Positions 20,001 through 29,500 of a stretch of 64,000 nt of DNA are shown in pieces. Each line of letters begins with the position of its first letter. The first letter of the stretch is position 1. A model generated the notes under the pieces. The model was not told the origin of the DNA and did no database searches. It saw only the letters and a program-made list of their open reading frames with translations. Made by a program: the position numbers and the translations under genes. Origin of the DNA: Adiantum capillus-veneris (Eukaryota > Streptophyta > Polypodiopsida > Polypodiales > Pteridaceae); assembly GCA_014529385.2 (NCBI GenBank), contig CM043944.1:90565384-90629383 (forward strand). The letters run 5' to 3'.

Positions 20001-21607
20001 GAAGGTTGAGCATAAAAGGTGATGCCTTGTTAGTGGTGAAGCAAGTGCTGGGTGTGTGGAAGAGTAAGAACACCTCATTGAAGGAAATGTGCTTCAGAAT
20101 TAAAGGCCTGTTAAAAAAGTTTGAAGCATGGAGCATCAGACACATTGAACGTGCTCTAAATGGAGAGGCACATGAAGCAGCTCAAGGCATGATTGGGGAG
20201 CTATTTGTGTTGAGGACCACTTTACCTCTTTATCATGGCCGGGAAAGTTTGGCTCAAGAAGAGGAGTTTTTGCGAACAGGAATCATTCCAAAGGAGATTC
20301 AGAAGTCTAAGAAGTATGGCTTTGTGCGTAGAGCATACAGGTACAAATTGATTGGTGATGTCTTATACATGAAAGGGGCTGATCTCGTGTTGAGACGTGT
20401 ACCTTGGCGGGAGGAGCTTTACAGAGTGTTGGAAGAGAATCACGAAGGCGCATGTGGTGGCCATTTTGCTCTAAAGATCACCTTGCATAAGATTTTGCAA
20501 GAGGGGTATGTATGGCCTAGTTTGCACAAGGATGTTCACCATTGGTGTAGGTCTTGCAATAGGTGTCAAGCATTTGGGAAGAGAGTGTTGAAGCCAGACC
20601 TACGAAAAATCATTATGGAGTTTGATGTGTTTGAAAAGTGGGGGATTGATGCGATAGGCCCGTTACCTATCACAAGCAGGGGCAAAAGCTATATTTTGAC
20701 GGCAGTGGACTATCTCTCTAGATGGGCAGAGGCTATAGCAGTAAAACAGATCACTGCAAAGGATGTAGCAAAATTTGTGTATGATGAAATATGTTGCAAG
20801 TTTGGGGTGCCACTGGAGCTACTTTCAGATAAGGGGCCTGGCTTTAGAGCTAAACTGCTAGATTTTTTATGTGCAAAGATGAAGATTAGGCACCAACATA
20901 CCACTCCTTATTACCCGCAGTGTAATGGCTTAAATGAAAGATTCAATGGTGAGTTGGTACAGATTCTTTCGAAAGTGACAGAGCACCAAGGAAAGAATTG
21001 GGATTTGGAATTGCCTAGTGCATTATGGGCTTACCGTACTTCGGTGAAGACAGGTACAGGGTTTACTCCATTTCATTTGGTGTATGGAAAGGAAGCACTA
21101 TTGCCTGTGGAGGTAGAGTTGCCTGCGGTCAAGATGTTAGAGAAGTTGCTTGGGCCGCCTAGTGATGCATTCAAAGAGAGGCTCTTGCAGTTACAAGAGG
21201 TCCAGTTGGATAGGATGAGCGCATTGGAGCATTATGGGCAGATGCAGGATAAAGCTTTGGCAAAGATAAATGAAAAGGTCAAAAGTAAGGGAATCAAGAA
21301 GCATGACTTGGTTTTGCGCTACAACAGTAAGCTGGACAACACCTTCCAAAAGAAGTTTCAAATTAAGTGGGAAGGCCCTTTCAAGGTAGTAGAGTGTTTT
21401 CCAAATGGCACATATCAGCTGGCTAACCTGGATGGTGTTCTACATAAGTCAAGGGTAAATGGATTGCGTCTTAAATTGTATTATGCTAGATTGATGATGG
21501 TGGAGCAAGATGAGTTGTCGGTGGAGCAAGAAATGTTGGTGAAGGATGAGGAGACTTGTGATGCGGCGAGTCTCATATCTCTCTTTGCTGCTGCTGATCA
21601 TGAATGA
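17024..21607 (+). CDS. Element C Pol: knuckle, protease, RT, two RNase H domains, integrase
   Basis: One open frame in the gag frame, 1489 residues from the first ATG at 17138; the zinc knuckle at 17108 lies before it. Numbering from that ATG, the order is: basic linker; protease with V-D-G-G-G-Q near residue 205 (D-G-G in place of D-S/T-G) and I-L-G-R-P-W; RT with L-P-F-G-L-S-N-G and F-M-D-D near 605 (Phe for the usual Tyr); a first RNase H near 745-870 with catalytic positions changed (V-N-P-S, L-T-S-Y); a second RNase H at 890-1020 with F-F-D-G-S, N-E-A-E-Y, K-G-D-A, but N-G-E-A-H where N-x-x-A-D is usual; and integrase with H/C zinc module, G-I-D-A-I-G-P (1168), L-S-D-K-G-P (1228), N-E-R-F-N-G (1264) and a GPF C-terminus (about 1412). 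The two RNase H domains point to the Tat lineage. Confidence 0.93.
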   Translation, partial: GRGRFANQPGGEERPRNGVGQSNGRFWRHTPTCYNCGELGHISPQCDKPPRMGGDMYPLPRQVLTRSNDYGIEIKGDEGTSGLTQEEKGKTKVLSVVTLEKASKLEDTLVMPIGKRTTEDKEGRSAPGPSKKKGKSHEGEDVKAKRKRRARRKFHVSDFPLGDGQLSYDLKEDLTSRKADVTFGQLIEMVPKLKRQWKRMVNPMEKEPERGSVKVLAMDELPDICPIVDVWHKRKNLGQGYVDGGGQICVITHSCVEKMGLTVAGVSGFRIRLANHQKVKCLGVVKSLEVEAYDAKAVVDFHVMPAGLGAYPIILGRPWLRAVGAVQDWRHGTISLYGKTGTKKLYNMDTRKRLEELYEDEDESSDEDSSTVTDEDSDSTTSTDEDADVAFLLMDKEIQECGLVAFANEVEDESKGPYEVIEGLMQTKVELSKKQELMTQMISGDLSAMEKDIYLHMLASFPDLFITSYEEIRGFKGEEMHIELKEGAKPVRQRLRRMGQEQMEALREEVDKLLKAGFIVPVETTEWVSPVVVSPKKDGKWRICVYFKPLNAATKKNPYPLPFIDQILDSVAGYERYSVCDGFSGYFQLKIALKDRTKTTFITPWGCYCYTVLPFGLSNGPSFYQERANWVLEPFIGSCVKAFMDDFCVYSSRADHHEKLQMVFARYDECGGQLNPKKCHLAQPRVKLLGHMVSENGIEADPDKVKSIILLPSPMSTKQLATFIHKVKYMARFIPLSSQLLYPLQQVAKHDPLQWDDKCEEVFQEVKEVLGGLSAMQAPDWEKVFYVNPSVGDDAIGAMLLQKGKGSHYMRPVYCASRVKLVAERKLSEVELVMASVIFACRRFRHYLLPRPFVFLTSYAFLPQLINGINMSNVVKKWVIELQEFEFSFLVEDSTRATLADLLTYKENPLIVKEEVVRKVVEEVPQISNAHVLFFDGSYRKSHDAASGGIALYDPEGKLVCKRGFKLDAHSNNEAEYATLEAGLHICLKHGVRRLSIKGDALLVVKQVLGVWKSKNTSLKEMCFRIKGLLKKFEAWSIRHIERALNGEAHEAAQGMIGELFVLRTTLPLYHGRESLAQEEEFLRTGIIPKEIQKSKKYGFVRRAYRYKLIGDVLYMKGADLVLRRVPWREELYRVLEENHEGACGGHFALKITLHKILQEGYVWPSLHKDVHHWCRSCNRCQAFGKRVLKPDLRKIIMEFDVFEKWGIDAIGPLPITSRGKSYILTAVDYLSRWAEAIAVKQITAKDVAKFVYDEICCKFGVPLELLSDKGPGFRAKLLDFLCAKMKIRHQHTTPYYPQCNGLNERFNGELVQILSKVTEHQGKNWDLELPSALWAYRTSVKTGTGFTPFHLVYGKEALLPVEVELPAVKMLEKLLGPPSDAFKERLLQLQEVQLDRMSALEHYGQMQDKALAKINEKVKSKGIKKHDLVLRYNSKLDNTFQKKFQIKWEGPFKVVECFPNGTYQLANLDGVLHKSRVNGLRLKLYYARLMMVEQDELSVEQEMLVKDEETCDAASLISLFAAADHE

Positions 21608-21610
21608 TCT

Positions 21611-21635
21611 AGCAGGCTAGGGGATGGGCAAATTA
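21611..21635 (+). other. Element C polypurine tract region
   Basis: Purine-rich run (agcaggctaggggatgggc) just before the 3' LTR; the purine run is interrupted, and seven bases (aaattat side) separate it from the LTR edge. Confidence 0.6.
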
Positions 21636-22579
21636 TGTCAGGAGTTTTTTGGAGCAAGGGATTGCGCATATGTACATACCCATGCATGGTGCATCAAATA
21701 AAGTATTGCCCATTTTCCAGAGCCAGGTGGTTACGTGGGGCCCACATGTGTACAGGTAGGACAGCATGTACATAGTGCAGCGATTTTCTCTATTATCAGT
21801 ATTAGTGTGTTTTTTCTACAATAAGGAGGAGTTGGTAGCGCGTAAAACTTCTCGAGGAAGCTATCCGCGGGCCAACGACATGAGGTAAGCAGGTGTGTCA
21901 GATGGCATCTAGTGGCGTCAGGACGGCGAATGGGGTCAATACTTGCACGCGGAGAAGTACGGGCACAACGTGGGTGTTTTTTGGTGAGAGTTATGCAGAA
22001 AGGTCATCATTAGGACCACTTTTTGGGGCCACTTCACGTGGTAGCGAGATGCATTATTGGAAAAAAGCTGAGTGCCAGGTGTGCGAATGATGCAAAAAGG
22101 TGACAACTATGCACTGCGAGGTCAGTTTTTGGCCTGTTCGGGGTCCGTTTGAGGTCGTCTAAAAGGCCAAGGGTGCCCAACTAATAAATCTAAGTGTGGG
22201 AACTGAAAAAACTGAGAGAAGACCAGAAAAAAACGTGGAGAAGAGAGGAGGAACAGCCGCAGGTGTGTTTTTTGGGTTTTTGGAGCCTGTTTTGGCCGTA
22301 AACTGCTCATCCGAGGTCGGATTTGAGCACTTTGACATTGTAGACTGGGGTTTTGGGCCGTTCTGGACGCGATGGCGCTATCCATTTTGCCAAATTCCTC
22401 ACTCTTTTTCTGCTGTTTTTCTGTGTAATCTTCTCCGGTGAGTGAAGCTTCTTCTCCAATTTGTGATTGAATCTGGTATCTTTTACCCATATTGTGTGAG
22501 TTGTTTGCCCCATTGGTGTTGGCCCAAGCTCATTTGTATCTAAACATCAGAAATTCTCCTCTTTTGAACTGAGTTTTTG

Positions 22580-22623
<44 letters not shown>

Positions 22624-22793
22624 AGTGGACAAGTGGATAGTTTCTCTCCTCTCACTCCAGAGGTGTCTTCCCTGTCTCGGCCAGGTGTGTTGTCTAAGCC
22701 GAGTGGTGCCCCATAGTGTGTGTGTGTGTATCTTTCCAAGAGTGTGTGTTGGGTCGTTATAGAGGCGCTGTGTGTGTTTTCATCCCGCTCACA
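21636..22793 (+). repeat. Element C 3' LTR
   Basis: 1158 bp copy of 14064-15208. The (TG)n run (about 22582-22622) is longer than in the 5' LTR and explains most of the length difference. Confidence 0.95.
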
Positions 22794-25700
22794 ACGTCCT
22801 TGTGGTTAAGAAATCAATGATATATTGACTCCATGCAGGTGCAATGTTTACTTGAAACAATGTCGCGTGATCCACTGGTCGTTTGGCACTACATATAGTA
22901 CAATTTTTAACATAAGCATGTGTGTCAACATACATAGTTGGCCAATAAATCCCTAATTGCATCAGTCTCTGGTGTGTTTTCATTGTTGAACAATGAAATG
23001 CACAATCCTGAACGTGTGCTTCTTCAAGATAACACTCGAACTCCTCAGGATTTATACATAATCGTAGAATTTGGTCCGATCCTAGATGATACAGCCTTCC
23101 TGCAAAATTAACTGGAAGTTTTATGTTTGTCGAATTGTTTGTTGTTTGGATTTGTCTTCCTTGTTATCAAACCTACCTCCAAAGGAAAGAATGCTAACAA
23201 TTTCCTGAGACCACTTGGGTATCATTTCAATATTGAAAAGATACGCATCAGGTATGTCATCATCTACTCCTTCAGGAGCTTCCCCGTTTTATAGCCTTGA
23301 AAGATGATCCGCCCGTAGAGATGAGTTTTACCCTTTTTGATCACCACTGTGAAATCAAACTCTAGCAATATAATAAACCAGCGTACAATTCTCCTAGTAT
23401 TGCATGGTTTATTTACCAGATACAAAAGAGCTTGATGATCTGTGAAGAACACAAATTTGTTTGCAAGCAAATAATGCCAAAATTTCTTTATAGCCTAAAT
23501 CATTCCTAGCCCCTCTCTTTTAGTGGTGGTTGTGTAGTTCTTTTCTGCATTGTTTAACTGTCGGCTTGCATAACAAACTGGGAAATCCATTGTTCCGTCT
23601 CCAAGTTGAGCCAGAATACTCCCAATTGCATATACAGATGCATCAATGTGAACATGGAATATCTTTTCCCAATCTGGTGCTTTAAGTACAGGTGCTGATA
23701 CAAGGTTTTCCTTAAGCTTTTGGAATGAAGTTTCAGACTCCTCAGTCCAGTCGAAACTGACTAACAAACGATACAGAGGTTGTGCAATGACTGCATACAT
23801 GTATATGAATCTTCAATAATATCCACAGTGTCTTATGAAGGATTGCACTTGCTTTGTGTTAGTAGGCATGGGCAGGTCTACTATGACTTTGATTTTGTCT
23901 AGGTCAGTGGTTATGCCACTTCTTGAGACAATTTGTCCTAAGATGCGGCCTTGCCTAACCATAAAAATACACTTTTCCGGGTTAAGACAGATTCGATATG
24001 TTCTGCACTTCTCAAATGCCTTTTGTAAATGGTCAATATGTTCCTCTCGTAGAAGAGAGTGTACACAAAGATCATCCATATATATTTCTAAGAATATTCT
24101 CAGGTATTCTTTGAACGTATGCGTCATTCACCTCTGAAAGGTAGCTGGTGCATTGGTTAAGCCAAAAGGCATAACTCTATACGCATATATTCTCCATTCT
24201 GTGGAAAACGTTGTTTTGTGTTGATCCTCTATTGCAATTGCCAGTTGGTTATACCCTGAAAACCCATCTAGAAAGGAATAAGCCCGTTTTCCGACCACCC
24301 TCTCGAGTACATGTTCTATGATCGGCAAGGGATAATTATCCCTTATTGTGGCTGCATTTACCTTTTTGAGGTTCACACACACTCGCAGCTTTCCATTCTT
24401 TTTTGACACAACCACAATGGGTGACACCCAATCTGTATGCTCAATTTTATAAATGAATTCAGCATCCATCAGCTTGTCAATATCCTCTTTGATTCGTTTA
24501 GCAAATGTGTCATTATATATATAAGGACGTTGTTTGCTAGGTTTGGCATCTAATTTCAAAGGAATTGTATGTTGGCATATCGATGGATCAACTCCTTTGA
24601 GGTCTTTGTAGGACCATGCAAACACATCTTTATACTTCTTGAGAAATTGTGTTAGCAGTTCTTCTTCTTCAGACTCTAAATCAGTTGCGATATAGACCGG
24701 CTGAGGCTTTTCACCTGGTTCGGCGAGGTCTATCCGTTTTGTATTTTCCAGCCTATCGTAAGATTCCTAGTTTATTCTTTCCCTGACTGGTGGTGTCATT
24801 ATGATTTTTTTGTCTTGGATGGTAAATTTTCGATAGTGGGATGATACATCCATGTTTTCTTTTTCTAACTCCTCTTTACCATCACTTTCTCCCTCAGTAG
24901 TCCATACCTCTCGTAAAGACCATTTTAGTTCTTGGTATTTCTTTTTATGCTCCAATTTGGTCCACTCTGGGTCTTTTGTTGTTTCTTGTTTTGATATTTG
25001 AGATTTTTTTTATTTTGTTTCTGTTTTAGCTTTCCGTACTTGTTTTATTTCCTCTTGCGTCCATTCCCTTCGCACTCTCGAGAATCTTCCTGATATTTGG
25101 TCTTTTACACAATCCTCTGCTTTGACAAGCATTAGATAGTTAGTTCTATCTTTTATACTGACCATCAGGTTCTCTCTCATTTTGTTTTCTGCTCGTTTTT
25201 TCCTACAGTGTTCCTGGCGTCTAGGGTGCTGATTGGCAAAATCATAAAACTTGATATTCGTTGTTTTCTCCCCACGCTCGCTTGAGCTGTCTAAACACTC
25301 ATTATCTGCATCGTTATTTACCTCCAAATGCTCAGAGGAGTTATAAAAATCTTCTTGTTCTGGTGGTTCCACAATCTCATATCCTCTTGGTATAAGGTTT
25401 ACCATGTAATAGGGTAGCACATCATAGCCATCCTTATCGCAAAATTTTGTCGTTGGGCTATCTATAATGGTACAGACATCCAATGTTGCTAGTATGTGTT
25501 CCCATTCCAGAGGTTCCAACGCATCTTCAGGGAAAGGTTCTGGAATATAATCCTTGTCCTCAATAGCTCTTTCTAAGATGTGTTCCTCTCTTTTTAAGCT
25601 CCCACAATATGAAGTTCCGCACATCCATAGCTCTTTTTGTTGCCCTAACCATGCTGGGAGTTCGGACCCTGCCAATGTAGTTGAATCAAACTCTTCCACT

Positions 25701-25976
25701 GGTGTCTGGTTCACATCTTTGTAACTATTGTCTTTCATGTGTATTTTAGTTGTCGTCTTGCCATGTCTGAGATATTTGTGGTTGTAACCCCAAACCTGGA
25801 CCATCTTTAATTGTCTCATGAATGGTCTTCCCAAGATGATCTCATAATTATTCTTTTTGTCAAAATCGACTATTGCAAATGTATGCTCATACTCGATTCC
25901 GCACGAAGTGACAATTACTTTTTCTAAGAGTCCTAGAGGCTTTTCCATGAACCCATTTGCAAGTTTCAATTTTATG
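22794..25976 (-). pseudogene. Element A pol: protease end, RT, RNase H, first integrase zinc module
   Basis: Minus strand. 25969-25010 opens with the end of the protease (I-I-L-G-R-P-F-M) and a long acidic linker. 24955-24767 is a further linker piece. RT runs 24625-23813, with W-V-S-P-I-V-V-V, F-L-D-G-F-S-G-Y, M-P-F-G-L-T-N and Y-M-D-D. RNase H runs 23800-23264 with H-I-D-A-S and F-T-D-H. Next comes a zinc-binding module at about 23110-22880 (A-H, H, Y-W-P-T, C-T-I-C), then I-I-D-F-L at the edge of element C. In-frame stops at 24128, 23813 and about 23495 break it without shifting the frame; the first two are TGA where an Arg CGA is expected. The catalytic motifs of RT and RNase H are otherwise present. 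The integrase continues at 14059 and below. Confidence 0.9.
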
Positions 25977-26222
25977 TAGGCAAAGCCCTAATTTGTGGTA
26001 CACTTGCTTTGTGGAACATTGATTACAATTGACGAGCAGATGTTTGACATGTAGAGACCACTTGCACATTCACAAATGCCATAAACATGAGTATCCTTAT
26101 CGTAAGAGATTGGAAAACCTGAGTAACGGAGGTGCTCCATTGCTTGCAGGTGTTGTGAGTGTGTGGGCCCTTCTTGAGCTTTGTCACCCCTGACAAAGCC
26201 ATGTCATGGTAGATGCTCGAGG

Positions 26223-26414
26223 TCAAGGAGTACGAGCGGAAGTGCGACGTGAGAGAGAGTGCGAGAAGAAGAGCACGACGATATGGTGAACTCGCTCTAC
26301 TGTAATGTGTAGAGCATAGTGAGTTCTTATTAGGTTTTTACAAAAGAATATGTGTACATACCTGGCGGCCCGCCCACTTACCTGGGCGACCACATTGGGC
26401 TTTATACCCCAACA
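26223..26414 (-). repeat. Element E 3' LTR
   Basis: 192 bp; on the minus strand begins TGTTGGGGTATAAAG. The last two bases on that strand are GA instead of CA because of one substitution at the terminus. A purine-rich tract (AAGTGGGAGG) adjoins it. Confidence 0.94.
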
Positions 26415-26503
26415 ACCTCCCACTTAAAGTCCAATGTGGTACTTTAAGTGTCAGAGAAGCTACTATACAAGCTAATATACAAGAGATGTAGAGAAGTGGT
26501 GTA

Positions 26504-29500
26504 CTACCCTACACCTAACTGCTTGCAAAAATGCGCAAAGCTTTCTGAGGGAAGTCCTTTTGTAAGTAGATCAGCAGGATTTTCTGTGGTGTGAACTTTG
26601 ACAAGCTGAAGTTGCTTATCCTCGAGCATTTCCCTGATGAAATGATACTTCACATCCACATGCTTTGTCTTTGAGTGATAAACTGGATTGCGAGCCAATT
26701 GTATAGCACTTTCACTATCACAATATAACACAAGCATCTCTTCTTTGATTCCCAAATCTGTTACTAGTCGATTAAGCCAAATTGATTCTTTGCATGCCTC
26801 TGATGCTGCAACATATTCAGCCTCTGTAGTAGACTGAGTAACACAATCTTGTAATCTAGAACTCCATGATACTGGTCCACCAGCCAATGTAAAGACATAC
26901 CCTGACATAGACCTTCGGTTGTCTAAGTCACCTGCATAATCTGAGTCTGTAAAACCCTTTACACTCAGCTCCTGACTCCCATAGCATATACGCATACTCT
27001 TTGTAGCTTTCAGGTATCTCAATATTCCTTTCACTGCCTCCCAATGTTTCTTGCCTGGGTTTGACATGTATCGCCTTACTACTCCCACTGCAAATGCAAG
27101 GTCTGGGCCAGTAGCAATCATTGCATACATCAAACTACCCACTGCAGACGCATATGGAATCTCATCCATTTCAGCCTGTTCCTCCTCAGACACATTACAA
27201 TCTTGTTTGCTAAGTTTCACATATGGTGGCAATGGAACACTCAATGCCTTTCCCTTCTCCATATTGAAACGTTGCAAAACCTTGTCAATATACTCTGTTT
27301 GAGATAACCAAATCAACTTCTTTGATATGTCTCTCTCAATGTGCATACCAAGTATATGACTTGCCTCACCCATGTCTTTCATGTCAAACAATTTTGCCAT
27401 CTTTGACTTCAAAGCTAAAATTTCTTCCAAGTGCTTGCCAGCAATCAACATGTCATCCACATACAAAATAAGGATCAGCCAACTGCCATCCTTAGCCTTC
27501 TTTGTATATAGACAGTGATTGAACACACTACGTTTGTAGCCTTGAGAAAGCATAAACTTGTGGAATTTATGGTACCATGCCCTCGGTGATTGTTTAAGGC
27601 CATAAAGACTCTTTAACAACTGGCATACCCAATCTTCCTTTCCTTTCTCAACAAACCCTTCTGGCTGCTGCATGTAAATTTCCACATCTAAATCACCATG
27701 CAAGAACGTTGTCTTGACATCCATTTGGTGCAACACCAAATCTAATATGGCAACCAATGCAAGAAAGCATCTCAATGTAGTCATTTTGACCACCAAAGAG
27801 AAGACTTCATCAAAGTCAATGCCTTGTTCTTGCTTAAAGCCCTTGGCAACAAGCCTTGCTTTGTACTTTGGCTGACTATCATGAGCGGTGATCTTATACC
27901 TGTAAACCCATTTACAGGTTAGATCCTTTTTGCCCCGTGGTAATTTAACTAGCTTCCATGGCTGGTTTTTATGTAGAGCTGTCATCTCTGATTGCATGGC
28001 CAATTGCCAATTCCCAGAGTCCTTCATTTGCACTGCTTCCTTGTAACATGAAGGCTCATTGCAATCAGTTAACATGACATAGTTCATAGATGGAACAAAC
28101 CTATCAGGAGGTCGCGTGACACGTCCAGATCTACGCACAATAGGTGGCTCAGGCTCAGCCACAACGTGTGGTTCCAATCTATCCTGTCCTTGCTCCTCTT
28201 GAGCTCTGACATTTTGTCTTGCACGTGCAGGTCCATCTTCTTGGAAGACAACTCTTCTAATCTCCTCAACCCTCTCTGGTTTAGAATGATATTTGGATTC
28301 ATTAAAGTGAACATCATTGCTGCGGACAACCTTTCTAGATTTAGGATCCCAAAGTCTATACCCCATCTCACCATAATTACCATAGCCTAGAAAGATGCAC
28401 TTTCTACTCTTTGGCTCAAGTTTGTTCCTAAATTCCTTTGGAACGTGAGTATATGCCTCACAGCCAAAGACTCTGAGATGCTTGTATGAGGGCATTTTGC
28501 CTGACCATACCATCTCTGGCACTGAATCCTTCTGCAAAACCTTGCTAGGAGATCTATTTACAAGATGAATAGCTGTTGATACAGCTTCAGCCCAAAACCC
28601 ATTTGGCAGTTGTGCATTAGACAACATACTTCTGACCTTCTCTTGTATGGTCCTATTCATCCTCTCAGCAACACCATTTTGAGGAGGATTGTAAGGAGCA
28701 GTAAGTTCACGTTTTATACCTTTTGACTCACAAAAGTCCTGAAAGGCCTTTGAAACATACTCTCCACCATTGTCAGTGCGTAAGCATTTAAGCTTCTTGC
28801 CACTCTGATTCTCCACAAGTGTCACAAACATTTTGAAAACACTAAACGCTTCATCCTTGTGCTTGAGAAAGTAAACCCATACTTTCCTCGAGTAATCATC
28901 TATAAATGTCATAAAGTAAGAAGCTCCCCCTAGAGATAGGTTAGGCATAGGTCCACACAAATCACTATGAACAAGTGCCAACTGTGTATCTCTTCTACTG
29001 CTTCTATGCTTATGTGGCTGCTGTGTTTGCTTACCATACAGACAATGTTCACAGAATTCAAAATCATTAAATGAAAAGCCAGGCAAATAACCAGAACGAG
29101 ACAAGATTTCCATTCCCTTCTTGGACATATGTCCTAACCGGCTATGCCACAAAGAAACGTTCGACTGCTCGGTTACATTGATTACATTTTTAGAGACATT
29201 TGATACATAAATCATGTAAAGTCCTCCAGACTTTACTCCATGTGCTACTGTCATAGAACCCTTGGATATCTTCCACATGTTCTGTCCAAAAATGGTGACG
29301 TAGCCAGCATCATCAACTAAACCTGTGCTGATCAAGCTCTTTGTAATTGCAGGAACATGTCTCACGTTCTTCAGCGTGAAAGAAGAGCCATTCTGAAACT
29401 TCAATTGAACATCTCCAACGCCTAAGATCTCACATGTCTGCCCATTGCCTAGCCGAACATGATCTATAGTGGTCACATAAGAAGTAAACCACTCCTTGTT

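Larger units (their letters stand above)
14064..22793 (+). mobile_element. Element C: young gypsy retrotransposon (dual RNase H, Tat-like)
   Basis: Complete plus-strand element: LTRs 14064-15208 and 21636-22793, PBS, gag, pol and polypurine tract. It is flanked by ACGT on both sides (14060-14063 and 22794-22797); an extra A on each side makes a 5-bp repeat possible. It sits in the integrase region of element A in opposite orientation. The LTRs differ by about a dozen substitutions and one microsatellite length change by eye, so it inserted recently. The pol frame is intact; gag and pol are separated by a single in-frame TGA. Confidence 0.95.

Noticed and set aside
22794-25976. Idea that the two halves of the integrase region belong to two different elements, because each has a zinc module
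   Set aside because: The ACGT repeat at the element C borders and continuous sense of the linker across the insertion indicate one Pol; it carries two modules. Kept as a refutation test in the findings.
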